Assembly (NCBI GenBank): GCA_030248195.1
Contig: JASAND010021213.1
Coordinates: 1 to 64,000, forward strand
Source of the DNA: Trissonchulus latispiculum
Taxonomy: Eukaryota; Nematoda; Enoplea; Enoplida; Ironidae
Length of the DNA: 64,000 bases
Direction: 5' to 3'
Shown in pieces: positions 25,325-53,339 of the stretch. How positions within the stretch are numbered: position 1 is the stretch's first letter; every line of letters starts with the position of its first letter. The notes beneath the pieces are model-generated. The model was not told where the DNA came from and searched no databases. It worked only from the letters and a program-made list of their open reading frames with translations. A program made the translations under genes and the position numbers.

Positions 25325-25463
25325 TGTCGATCGAAATAGCGATACAAATCAGTTTTCATCGAACGCTTTAGTTAGCAACGATGGTACAGTCACCCTGGCA
25401 AAAATGATGCTAATGAAGCTATCATGCCCTTTAGATTTCAGCAATTTTCCTTTTGATGAGCAC
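25325..25463 (+). CDS. psi-B exon 4 (139 nt)
   Basis: Acceptor ttttctag, donor gtatcg. It ends SCPLDFSNFPFDEH with the first Cys of the Cys-loop. Open. Confidence 0.87.
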
Positions 25464-25529
25464 GTATCGAAAATATTATCCTTTGCATTATTTTTTTAAA
25501 TTAGAAGTTTATTTATACCTTGCTTGAAG

Positions 25530-25823
25530 CAAAAGTACATAATAACTAAGAGTGTGACAATCGTAACGCTCATAGTTATTAGGCTGTTGAAATTGAAACC
25601 TAGTGACCTCCAGAAGTCCAATACTTGGTCTAAACGACACAACGCTCACTCGGTTGTATAAATACGTGTTAGAGCTGACAACTGTTTAGAAGCAGTCACG
25701 GCCACTCTCGATTTATGGGAGTTAAGGTCCAATTTTGAGGGCAGTTGTTATTGTGCATATCATGTCCCCAGCGTAATATCAAAGAGTGTGATGCTTGCCA
25801 CACTCAGTTATTGTATACTCTTG
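25530..25823. mobile_element. Short-TIR MITE, diverged copy
   Basis: Left end CAAAAGTACATAATAACTAA and right end ...GTATACTCTTG are imperfect inverted repeats of the 21452/40044 family. The flanking heptamers CTTGAAG and CCTGTAG match at 5 of 7, compatible with a decayed target duplication. Confidence 0.65.
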
Positions 25824-26030
25824 CCTGTAGGAAAGTGAATTATGGGGGCATGCTGTATTGTTGCCGACATGGATAGTTTTCCGAAGAATCTGAAATCGCT
25901 AACCCACAAACTCTGCCTTCCTGCGACTGACCACAACCGGAAACACTGATACCTATATAAACTAAAAAGTACAAAGTTTAGTTAACAACCTTTTGTAAGC
26001 AGACACAAATGACTTAGTAACTTATTTTAG

Positions 26031-26433
26031 ACACGCACAGTCAAATAGTCTTCTTTTACTTACAGTGGTTCACGAATGCGTATTGCAATGAACAGCCCAG
26101 ACTTACTGAATTATGTTTCAAACTCGGAGTGAGATTTACGAAATTTGACCGTGACTAAAACTGTCACGCATTACGAATGCTGCCCAGAACCGTACGAGGA
26201 CTTATTTGTCACTGTGCATTTGAAGCGAAGAGCGAAATTTTATGTTTACAATATGATCCTGCTGAGTTTGTTGATTACTTTATTGACAATATTTGGCTTA
26301 TTTACATTTTCCACTGGTTCCACAAGTCATGATAAGATATCATTGGAAATAACGTCACTATTATCCTTGGCAGTCATGGTGATGATAATAGCAGATAAAA
26401 TACCTCCTAGCGGTGAAGCAATTCCGTTGATAG
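26031..26433 (+). pseudogene. psi-B exon 5 with two stops
   Basis: 403 nt, the same length as in gene D, so damage is by substitutions only: TAG at 26046, TGA at 26130, Cys to Arg at 26034. The rest keeps YECCPEP, TM1 and TM2 (HDKISLEITSLLSLAV; Gly to Glu at 4'). Confidence 0.9.
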
Positions 26434-26604
26434 GTTGGTTTCATGCATTAACATGGCGTATGTTATGGAAAGTATACTCCTACATCGAAGACAGTCTATC
26501 CTAATTAATTTTTGAATATTTAAAGTGAGCCTACCCAAATGTGAATGTGAGTTCAAAACGTAGTTTTAGCTTTTTACCCTTGTTGTAGCATCTATGAACA
26601 CCTA

Positions 26605-27930
26605 AAGTCTGACCAAAAAATGTAGGGAGCGAAATTGTTTTGTTTATACTGAATTACCGGTACATTTTTGCTGCAGCAATGTATATATTTTCTGAACCTT
26701 CATGGCATGAACTTTCTTTTGGTTGAGAAAAAATTTTTTTAAATTAAAATTCATCAAAAGAAACCGATTTTTTAGGTTTTGAAAGATCAGTAGATTCCAG
26801 GAACTAGCCGTTCGGTGGAAAATTAGCCCATGTCCCAAACATATTGAATCCCGAATATAAGCTTATTTCGTCAAGAATTGCGATAGTTATTCAATTTTTT
26901 CGATTTTCAAAATCCTTTGATCTTTGCCGCTTTTCCAACTTTGACTGGCTATTACTCGCGACTCACACAATGCAAAAATTTGTTAATTGGATTTTCAGGA
27001 CCGCTTACGTGTCAGCTTTCATGTGATATATGTGGTTTTTCAAAATTTGAAAATCGATTTTTTCGAAAAATACCACTTTTTGACCCAAAATTTCGACAAT
27101 GCGAATCCAGCAAGAGTGGGTTAAATGACATTATCATAAAGTTGAATCTGAGCTGAATCCAACGATATAAAGTTTTCGTGGCTACGGCTTAAATTGCCCC
27201 AGCAACGAATTTTTAAACAATTTCGCTTTTTAGCCGGTTTTTGGCTAGTTTACACTATTTGCGCCAAATATTTGCACAATATAGCGCAACTTGTCAGAAA
27301 TCAGCTGAAATAGGAAATGGTTTAAAAATTCGTTGCTGGGGCAATTTAAGCCGTAGCTACGAAAACTTTATATCGTTCGATTCAGCTCAGATGAAACTTT
27401 ATGATAATCTCATTTTTACCCACTTTTGCTGGATTCGCGTTGTCGAAATTTAGGGTCAAAAAGTGGTATTTTTCGAAAAAATCTATTTTCAAATTTTGAA
27501 AAACCACATATACTACATGAAAGCTGACACGTAAGCGGTCCTGAAAATCCAATTAAAACATTTTTGCATAGAGTGAGTCGCGAGTAAGAGCCAGTCAAAG
27601 TTGGAAAAGCGGCAAAGATCAAAGGATTTAGAAAATCGAAAATATTGAACAAGTATCGCTGTTCTTGAATATAAGCTTATATTCGGGATTCAATATGTTT
27701 GGGATATGGGCTAATTTTCCACAGAACGGCTAGTTCCTGGCGTCTACTGATCTTTGAAAACCTAAAAAATCGGCTTCTTTTGATGAATTTTAATTTAAAA
27801 AAATTTTTTCAACCAAAAGAAAGTTCATGCCATGACGGTTCAGAAAATATATACATTGCGGCAGCAAAAATGTACCGGTAATTCAGTATAAACAAAACAA
27901 TTTCGCTCCCTACATTTTTTGGTCAGACTT
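26605..27930. mobile_element. 1.3-kb fold-back transposon in psi-B intron 5
   Basis: Almost the whole 1326 bp is one imperfect palindrome centred near 27270. Ends are AAGTCTGACCAAAAAATGTA and its complement, with TA at both flanks (26603-26604, 27931-27932). The matching intron of psi-C1/C2 (about 11343 and 13605, gacacttagtggacgtcatt) lacks it, so this is a directly visible insertion. The TA target suggests a Tc1/mariner-type mechanism (inference). Confidence 0.85.
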
Positions 27931-28558
27931 TAGTAGACCTCATTCCTCTCGTTCCTTGTGCATCCTTGGGCCTCAAAAAGCGTAATAACTGCCAATTATT
28001 GCAAGTTTTGGACTAACAATAGCAAAAAATTGGCAATCTGGTTTTCGGCGATTTTTGAGAAAACGTTGAAAAGTTGTTTAATAATATTTGCTAATAAATT
28101 TGGAATTTTTGGTATAAATTGAGTACGGTCTTTGCCTTCTCTCCATGGGATGTTTACTCTATTTTCCGATCTAGGAGGGAGGAGGTCGGAACTTACCATT
28201 TCTCCCAATTTTTTTCCATTCTGGATTAATTTTTTAAGCAGCAGCGTTGTTGCTTAAACTAAGCAGAATTCAGCCGTTTCCTCATAACATTGTCAGATCT
28301 GCACGCAAATCACATTATTGACAATAATCACAATTCATACGTGCATGGGTATCAGCTACCCTTTCATATTTTCAGGTTTAGTATCATGTACAAATACGTC
28401 AACATCACTACCAAAAGCAAATTCCCTTCAGTGTCCTAATATTGGCAAAAAGATTTTTGTGTATTGTGAAAACGGAATTTCGTACGGTTGTACGGAGAAA
28501 AGCCAAGAATATTTATTAAAATGTTCAAATGATATTCTTAACTTAGTATTATTTCCAG

Positions 28559-28785
28559 GCGTGTACTTTATGGAATTAATATCGGTTACACTTGTTGCAT
28601 CCATAGCTTCCGCGTCTCTGCTAGGAATACGGACGTTCATAAGAAACAAACCCATAGGTTTATTTCTTGATAGCTCATCTCGCAAAAAAGATGATCTACT
28701 GGAAACTGCAAGGAATGTAACTGAAGACAGTATGACTAGTATGGGCCCAGAAATAATTAGAAACAGATCTTACACTTATTCATTG
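28559..28785 (+). CDS. psi-B exon 6 (227 nt), TM3
   Basis: Acceptor atttccag, donor gttagt; GVYFMELISVTLVASIASAS then the cytoplasmic loop to YTYSL. Open. Confidence 0.87.
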
Positions 28786-29493
28786 GTTAGTAGAAACTTT
28801 TTAGCAAACAAAACAAACGTATGACTTACCTTAATGTAGCTCCTTGCGTTATCTCATAATCGTATCTAATGTGATGAGATTGTAACAGGAAATGCAAGAC
28901 TCTGAGCTCCTACCAATGTTCTAGAAATGTCTGCACTACGCTTGCAACAATAAGGTCGAAACCTCAAAGGGGGGCTGCCAGCGCGTAAACATACGCTGGT
29001 ATTTTGGAAAAATAAGTTTTTTCAATAAATTAATTACTACAATTTGAGCTAGCATAGTCGTACACAATTTTTATATCACTTTATATAAAATTTGGTTTGG
29101 CCACAGAAAATATGCATAGTTCCACTCTAACGATGTCTGGCGAAAATGCCAGCATTCAGCAGAATCTTCAACGAAGGCAATTTGTGTCCATTTCTACAAT
29201 GCCAATTTTCGCAAGTCACATTGTTGAGGGAATTTTGGTTTGAAGTTGAGGGAATTTTTCCGCTACATACGGTACAAAAGTTATTGCTGTATGACATAGC
29301 TCAGGTGACACTAAGTTATTTGTTGAGAACGACCGACTGATTTGTAAAATGCCCGCGTAGTACGATTATATGCTGAAAGGCCCGAGCTTTTGACCTTGAT
29401 GTTCCGAGTATACTAGCATCTTAATATAGAAGGAAACGCTCATTGTCCTATTCTTCCTATTGTAAACTCTGGGTATTATTGAGTTGTTTACAG

Positions 29494-29712
29494 GAGGATC
29501 TGGTGAAGAACATAATCATTAAGACTGATGGAATTGTAAAAGTTTTGGAAAAAATTGAGATTCAACTGGAAAAGAATAATAAAGAATGGAAATCTTATGA
29601 TAGTATTAATGAGAGACGTAATAACTTCTTCAGAATTTGCCAATTTATTTGTCTGGCAACATTCACTGGTATAACTGGACTATGTGCTCTATCTGCAATG
29701 CAAATCATTTGA
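29494..29712 (+). CDS. psi-B exon 7, TM4
   Basis: Acceptor gtttacag; EDLVKNIIIKTDGIV ... FFRICQFICLATFTGITG ... AMQII then TGA. Downstream AATAAA at 29772-29777. Confidence 0.88.
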   Translation, partial: EDLVKNIIIKTDGIVKVLEKIEIQLEKNNKEWKSYDSINERRNNFFRICQFICLATFTGITGLCALSAMQII

Positions 29713-29771
29713 ATTGCTGTTTTGTGTTGCGTAAATCCCCTAGCTCCTTCGTTTTTTGTTTTGCCGGGAAT

Positions 29772-29777
29772 AATAAA
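29772..29777 (+). terminator. Poly(A) signal of psi-B
   Basis: AATAAA 60 nt after the stop codon; gene D has the same signal 64 nt after its stop, so the position is conserved between paralogues. Confidence 0.6.
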
Positions 29778-29834
29778 TTTTAGATGTTAAAGCCCGCTTT
29801 CTCTCTATGAGCGTCTTAACCTCACATCTCTTAA

Positions 29835-30732
29835 GGTGGTGTATCCTATTGTGCAGTGCTTTTGTGGTGATTTTTCAAAACGCTATAACTTTCGCAATCT
29901 TGGGAGTTGTAATGAGCTTTAAATGCCGTTTTAAAGCTTATAATCAGGACATTCACATGAGCTTACGAAGCTAGCCAAATTAGCAAAAAAATTAGCTAAA
30001 ATTTCTTTTAGCGCTATCATACAGTGGACATATGGATCGAAGGGCATTTTTTGTGTTTCGGTCAGTGTCACCTAACGGTTGAGAAAAATCGCAAAATCCA
30101 CGGAAATTTTTCCAAATCCAAATTTTCTCGAAAACAAAAACGCCCCTCAGCTATAGTAAGAATTTCCACTCTGCCAAAAATCTCCGGAATCTATCGAGTA
30201 GTTTGAGAAATCGATGTATAAAACAAAATATCCGCAGTTTTGCCAAAATGGTTTTGCCATTTTGCCAGGTTGGCCAAATCTCTAGCTGAAAGCAATGCGT
30301 TCGTCAAAAGATTCTGATCCCCACTGCTGGCTGACATTCCGAGGAAAACTTTCAAAAAATATTACTTAATTTCCGTGTTTCGGAACCTACAACGACAAAT
30401 CAGGAATTTAGCTCAAAGATCTTTACCTAATTTCGGATTTTTGGAATCTACAACGAAAAATCTGGAATTCGCTGATATTTCCGCAAAGTGCCAGTTGTTC
30501 AAAAAACGTTCATTTCTGTGTCCTCTTTCCAGCCATAACAACCGATCCTGCGTGTGATCTACCTCTGGAAGCTTAAAGCCATAAACCGAAACTTTCTGAT
30601 ATTTTGGTCTAAAAATCCTGGACCGATCCCAGAATGTTAAAGAGCACGGAAATAGGTTATTTCGCATGTTTTAGTTATTTGCATAAAGGATTAAAGCCGT
30701 ATGAGTCAAAAATATCCGAAAGGAAACCAGCC
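29835..30732 (+). mobile_element. TTAA-flanked element, family GGTGGTG, complete copy
   Basis: Left end GGTGGTGTATCCTATTGTGC, right end ...GAAAGGAAACCAGCC, TTAA at 29831-29834 and 30733-30736. The interior (CGCTATAACTTTCGCAAT; ATAACAACCGATC) matches the copy at 47514-48585 in the opposite orientation. I see no transposase. Confidence 0.75.
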
Positions 30733-31044
30733 TTAAGAATATAGCTAGAATAAGTAGATGTGGTTGCAGTACCTTTATCATCCCTCCCACATGCCAAGAC
30801 ATTTTGTTCGGATCATATGAGTTTAAAACATATCATACCTTGTTTGTTTACACGAGACAAAGCCTTGCTCAAAGAAGACAAATGTAAATTCAACTTTTAA
30901 CCTTGGCTGTATTATGTTGCAGTCAGAGATCACCAAAATTGGTAAATAGAATTTTATGACGTTTTCTAACTTCAAAATAGGACACATATCAATCGATAGC
31001 TGCTTCTATTACAGAAACTAGTGCTGTTCTAGTAGGCAACTTAA

Positions 31045-31505
31045 GGTGCTGGTATCCTTTTGTACATTGCTTTTGTGGTGATTTTTCTGAGCGCTATAAC
31101 TTTCGCAATTTTCCGAGTTGGAAAGAGCTTTATACATCGTTTTAAAGCTTATAATCTGTACATGAGCTTACGAACCTAGCAAAATTAGCAAAAAAGCAAA
31201 GCTTTTCTCACGAGCTGACATCTGACAAGCTGAATATAGACTAAATAGCTGAATATAGAATAAGGACATGTGGACCGAGCGACATTTTTTAGACTTAGCT
31301 CAACAAGTCTCCATACTCCAGAAAATCCGGTAAATGTGCGATGACATGAAATTTCGCAACTTTGTATTCAGTTTTCTCACAACGGGAGAGGTTTTAGCTA
31401 AAATCGAGAAAAATGTCCCCCCGCAATAGTGCGAATCCATTGGGTAGTTTTTGAGAAATCGATGTTCAAAACAGAATAATCGCAGTTTTGCTAAAATGGG
31501 TTTTC
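31045..31505 (+). mobile_element. TTAA-family element, truncated copy
   Basis: Starts after TTAA (31041-31044) with GGTGCTGGTATCCTTTTGTA and follows the same family interior to about 31505, where homology stops. No right end. Confidence 0.65.
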
Positions 31506-31850
31506 GGCGAATTCTGTTGTCTAAAGCAGCGAACTAGTAGATGTAAAGTCCGGAGCCATTCCTGAAATTCCTCAATAGTATAGATGCTCCGGACTCCCTC
31601 TATTGCAAAAAGAACACCTGATTTGCCGGAGCCAATAGGCTCCAGAATGACTGCTGTTACCGTTTCGACCCACGCCAAAGAGTCTCATCAGACGGCTTAA
31701 GGCTATCTTATATACCTCCAGCGCATCTATTCCTTTGTCTTCAACTATTAATTCTTTCTTCTCAATAATCAACTTTATAATTGGATCGTCTCCGAAGGCA
31801 ATCAGTTGTTCAAATGAGTTTAGAAGTACGCTATTGATGGTACGTCTGAT
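31466..31850 (-). pseudogene. Frameshifted coding-like remnant, unknown
   Basis: On the minus strand two overlapping frames read KLIIEKKELIVEDKGIDALE-like (from about 31775) and, after an apparent frameshift near 31670, PIGSGKSGVLFAIEGVRSIY. The low AT content and charged, helical character suggest a former protein. GSGKSG may be chance. Function unknown. Confidence 0.25.
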
Positions 31851-32139
31851 GCGTCTAGTGTAATGGAGGTGCTATGGTAGCTCCACCTGACAGGCGGTTA
31901 CCTCTATCTTGACACTATCCCTTAATTGCTCAGGGTGGGGATAGCAGTCGTAAACAGGGCACTGAAAATGGTTTTAAAACTATTGGCTTGGTATGATCCT
32001 AACATGCAGCGAGAAAGATAATACTCTGCTATCGGAGACTTCGGTTTAGACTTAATTAGATTTAGCAAGCACTAACATTTAAATAACTTTAGAATTTATA
32101 ACTAATAGAGTCCAAATTAAGCAATTAATTCTATTTGAG

Positions 32140-32790
32140 CTAGACTAGAAGTCAGTTATAGTTGGTGAAACCGGCTGCTAGTGTGATTCTTAGATAACAA
32201 TAGTGAAAATTCACATAATAATGAATCGTGCTGTCATTATTAGTAGTGCTGTAGCTGTTTTGAAATTTCAATTAAACAGTCTGTTAGCTTCTGATTACAT
32301 TTACACCAGAATTCCACCTGTTGATCCAAGCTTATGTCTCCTTCGGGGCTAAGCCAGTTGGAAACCTATGTGACATATGTAATTAGGATTATTCTGCTGT
32401 TTAGTTGGGGATCTAGTGAGTATATTGACAACTGAGTTTACGTGCTCACCTCAGAAAACTTTCCTGACATTAAAGTCGTTCGCTATTGAATTAGGTATGA
32501 GTCATCTGCCGGCAACACAGAAACCACAATACAATATAAAACTTATGTCCAATTTTTAGCATATCCTCCGAAAATGTTGGATTTTTCTGAAAGCCTTTTT
32601 CTCTCGAGACTGATATTAGCAGGTTTCGTAACATTTTCTGCAAAGAATGTTCACGAGCATAAAATGAGGCTTACTCGATTATTTCGAAAACTGCTTTGAT
32701 CCATTGGTAAACCATCGCTTCTGATAATCCAAAAATATCATTTCAATATCATATTAGAATATTATTTCTTTAGTTTATAGGAACAAAGCA
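32140..32790. promoter_or_regulatory. 5' flank of gene D, shared with gene E
   Basis: About 32160-32530 matches 51385-51650 plus 52050-52135 upstream of gene E (for example GTGATTCTTAGATAACA and TGACATATGTAATTAGGATT). The duplicated unit therefore includes proximal 5' sequence, which probably holds the promoter. Immediately before ATG stands ttagtttatag then 10 nt, a possible 3' splice site. Confidence 0.5.
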
Positions 32791-50097
<17,307 letters not shown>

Positions 50098-50160
50098 ATT
50101 GCTGTCTTTAGTTGGGTTCTGGCTCCTCCTTTTATTTCTCCATTTTATTTTGCAAGTTAT

Positions 50161-50166
50161 AATAAA
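50161..50166 (+). terminator. Poly(A) signal of gene D
   Basis: AATAAA 64 nt after the stop, at the same relative place as in psi-B. Confidence 0.65.
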
Positions 50167-51004
50167 TCTCAGCTGGTTGCGCCCACTTTCCCTCTACGAA
50201 CGTCTTTGACCTCACTCAAAGCTCTTAAGAAGATATTGTACAATTACAGATAGTTACAATAAGTAGTTATGTAGATTCCACAACAGAATTAGCACTCTTA
50301 TATGCTTGCGTTCAGATCAAATCAGTTTTAAACTCACCAAGCTTGTTTTTGTCATGAAGCCTACTCGAACTTTTAGCGATTGTTGTAATCGTTAAGTTTT
50401 TAAGGCCAGCAAAATCAGTAAAATATAATTTTGTAATTTGTTACTTAAAACGTGCACATATCAATTGACCATCATAATATTTGATTGATTTCTGTAGATT
50501 TATTTGCTAACTACTTCAAATGGTCTGCCAAAATAAATTCTTTGAGAATTTTCAATTTTCCGTCTCACAAAAACGATTGCTGCAAAATCTACAAATTTAA
50601 CTCTGAAAAGGCCAATCGAAACAGATCAGAAATGTTGGGTACAAATCGACTATGAGAAGTTCCAAACGATCTTTGAGTAAGTTTTTGCTGGCTGGCAGGC
50701 GTGAAAGATTTCATGTTTATGGCTTGCTTTATGTTGAATGGGAACCAAACAGTTTGACCCAGTATGAAACTTTTTATTCCTGAACTATTAATAAATTAAT
50801 AATTCAATAACTAAATTATTAACTAAACAATTCTAACCCTAAATGGGTTGCTTGGAACCCCTAAAGATTATGATAGGTGGAACTTGAACAATATGCTTAA
50901 ATTTTTAATTTTGTCCCAAGTAGCTCACACATCAACAATCATGAGACTCTAATTTCAGTACCAATTTGTTCAGGCATAAACATTTGCAGGATATATTCAT
51001 TAAA
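50167..51004. other. Spacer between gene D and the RING-like frame
   Basis: AT-rich, no gene or clear repeat seen. Confidence 0.4.
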
Positions 51005-51265
51005 TCAGTTTTTGTCAAATGCAAACAGGAACAAGTTCGTATATATCAATATACGTTCTATATACGTTCTACAGATTGGACAGTCGCGTTGATTTCGATA
51101 GATGTGCTGAGTGTATGGAGCACAGAAGAAAAAATGGCGACACGGATTAAGTAGAACCGAGCGCCTCACGTATAAACACACAATGCAGACGTCGTTTTCT
51201 GACACATCAATTGTGGCAACGCAACTGGAAGATTGGGAAAATGGAGCTGCAGTTCCTGCCTTTAC
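51005..51265 (-). pseudogene. RING-finger (RING-HC) terminal exon or fragment
   Basis: Minus-strand frame with CIVC, then LLNPCRHFFFC, then CPICRTYIERIL near the end: the spacing of the RING-HC found at the C-terminus of IAP-like E3 ubiquitin ligases. The frame is open upstream to about 51280, where a pyrimidine-rich tract and AG dinucleotides (including aactgcag) could form a 3' splice site. The sixth zinc ligand, expected three residues after CRHFFFC's last Cys, is Tyr (TAC) instead of Cys, so the second zinc site may be lost. No upstream exons were recognised. Likely a gene fragment, possibly a real terminal exon. Confidence 0.5.
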
Positions 51266-51379
51266 GAGGAACAGAAAGAAGAAGAAGAAGAAGAATAAAT
51301 CACCTTAAGGGGGTATACCAAGCACACTAATGACAAAAATTTTTCAGATTGCGCTCAAACTTTGTCGCATCTTAGTAGC

Positions 51380-52453
51380 TGGTTGGTGAAACCGGCAGCT
51401 AGTGTGATTCTTAGATAACAGTAGTGAATATTCACATAATAATGAATCGTGCTGTCATTATTAGTAGTGCTGTGGCTGTTTTGAAATTTCAATTTTCACA
51501 GTCTGTTAGCTTCTGATTACATTTACACCAGAAATTACTCCTGTTGATGAAAGCTTCTGTCTCCTTTGGTGCTAAGCCAATCTTTAAGCCTATGTGACAT
51601 ATGTAATTAGGATTACTCTGATGTTCATTTTGGAATCCAATGAGTAAATTTACAACCACACAATAACATAGGCTCGGGTCCTGGGGGGGGCTTATCCCAA
51701 ACAATCTTGAGGGTTCTTGTACGTTGAACTAAAATTTTCTGGGGATTGCACCTCAAAACTAAATTTTTCGAAGAATTAACGCTAATTTAATTAACATTTG
51801 CCAAGTTTTATTAAAGTTTGCAACAAAATCTTCAATTTGTAGAAAAAATTTAATAAAGTTTTCGCTGTCCATAAAAAATTAAACATTTTTGCTAAATCAT
51901 TCCTGCGAAGCCGGATAATTTTGATAATTTTAGTGAAAAAAACTTTTCCGGCAAATTTTGCTTATCCCTTGGCCATTTTATCGGTACCTCTTGTACCCGA
52001 CGGAGGTAGGGCTTGCACCTTATCGGGGTTGGAGGGGGGGCTTGGACCTATGTTGACACTTGAGTTTACGTGCTCACCTCAAAATGCTTATCTGACATTT
52101 AAGTTTCTCGCCATTGAATCTGATATGAGTCGTCTGCGGTACTCAATTCTCAGACAACACTGCAAATCACAGTGCAATAAAAAGCGATTTACCTCCACTG
52201 TTTTACGTAACCTCCAAAAAGCTGGATTTTTACTGAAAGCCTTTGTCACACAAGACGGACGTTGATAGATTTCATTATATCCTTTATAAAAAATGAAATA
52301 CTCATATGATGACATTTACTGGATAGATAAAAGCAAGATTGCACTATATTTCGAAAACCGCTTTAGCCCTGATCTATTAGGAAACCATCTCTTTAGATGG
52401 TCCAATAATCTACAGTGACATGTGCTTCCTTCTTTCGTTTATAGGAAGAAACA
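51380..52453. promoter_or_regulatory. 5' flank of gene E, paralogous to that of gene D
   Basis: 51385-51650 and 52050-52135 align with the region before gene D. About 51655-52048 is an insertion not present at D, with G-rich runs at both ends. cgtttatag lies 9 nt before the ATG. Confidence 0.5.
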
Positions 52454-52639
52454 ATGTTTGCTGCAGTTGTGGGCCTGTGGTCTGTTATTGCCATAGTTTT
52501 GTGCGATGACAATAGTAGCTATCCTAACCTATTTAACGATTTATTTGGGTCATACCACAAACACCTGCTTCCGGTTCGACATCCAAATGATACTCTAAAA
52601 CTTGCAATGGATTGGTCCATTATTCAGTTAATGGATGTT
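52454..52639 (+). CDS. Gene E exon 1: nAChR-like subunit, rest not found
   Basis: 62 codons, leader MFAAVVGLWSVIAIVLC, then NSSYPNLFNDLFGSYHKHLL and LMDV, donor gtgagt: the same length and phase as in B and D. The first about 560 nt of the intron match gene D intron 1 around the retrotransposon site. No exon 2-7 is recognisable in the following 11.4 kb, so the gene continues beyond the window or is truncated by the satellite region. Confidence 0.82.
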
Positions 52640-53339
52640 GTGAGTTTTTCAAAAAAACCACTCTTTACTTTTTACTTTTTTATTTACTTTTACTCACCAC
52701 TTTTTATCACCACTTGATCAACTTTTTGATATACAAAATTTTTGGTGTTAAAGACGGTAATTTTTTCACAAGCTATATAACTAACGCAAAGCAGTTACAG
52801 ATCCACAAAGTTACAAAATAATATGGTTGCTGCAGCTACACAAATCTCTTTTTAGCAGCCCGGTAATTTTAATAAGGAATTATATATGACGGCTATTATT
52901 TTATTTCTCCAATTATTTTAATCCCTTACCGCAACTGCAAATCGTTATGCCCTTTAACTCAGTTTTATTATGGTAACTTACTGGCTATGCTGTTGAAGAA
53001 AAGAGGGTTTTGTATTCAATGATTATCATATTTTAGTTTTGTATAAGTCTTTGTGTTAGTATCTTTCTAATTCCGAATCTCACAGCTAGTAATCTATGAC
53101 GACAAGCAAAATTAGGAGAGTATATCCATTGCTGTCAGGATATTTAAGATTTTATCGTCTAAGATGGAATTAAGAAAAACTAATGAATGAAAGAAAGTTG
53201 GCTGTCAATTCATTCGCCCAAAAAATTTTTTTTATTTTTTCCTTTTACCTTTTGTTTTGTATCGTGCCTTTTTTTCTTCAATTGCTTCTTTTTTTCCGCA
53301 GACACTTAGAGATGGCTCAACACAACTGACTACAGGCGC

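Larger units (their letters stand above)
16293..29712 (+). pseudogene. psi-B: seven-exon nAChR-like alpha-type gene, inactivated
   Basis: Exons: 16293-16478, 16752-16796, 21017-21126, 25325-25463, 26031-26433, 28559-28785, 29494-29712, all with GT-AG borders and phases identical to gene D. Exon 5 is broken: codon 6 is TAG (26046-26048), the Cys-loop Cys codon is CGC (26034-26036), and the conserved Trp of NSEW is TGA (26130-26132). All other exons are open and a poly(A) signal AATAAA (29772) follows 60 nt after the stop. Loop C reads HYECCPEPYED, the most canonical alpha-type loop C of the cluster. Because only exon 5 is damaged, inactivation looks recent. A truncated exon 1-4 product or expressed non-coding RNA cannot be excluded. 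Confidence 0.88.

Noticed and set aside
26140..26504. psi-B exon 5 frame starting inside the exon as a separate short channel protein
   Set aside because: The ATG-like start is simply downstream of the two stop codons; it would lack the signal peptide and ligand-binding domain.
31466..31772. GSGKSG as a genuine nucleotide-binding protein
   Set aside because: The motif lies after an apparent frameshift in a short degraded segment, and no Walker B or other motif follows.
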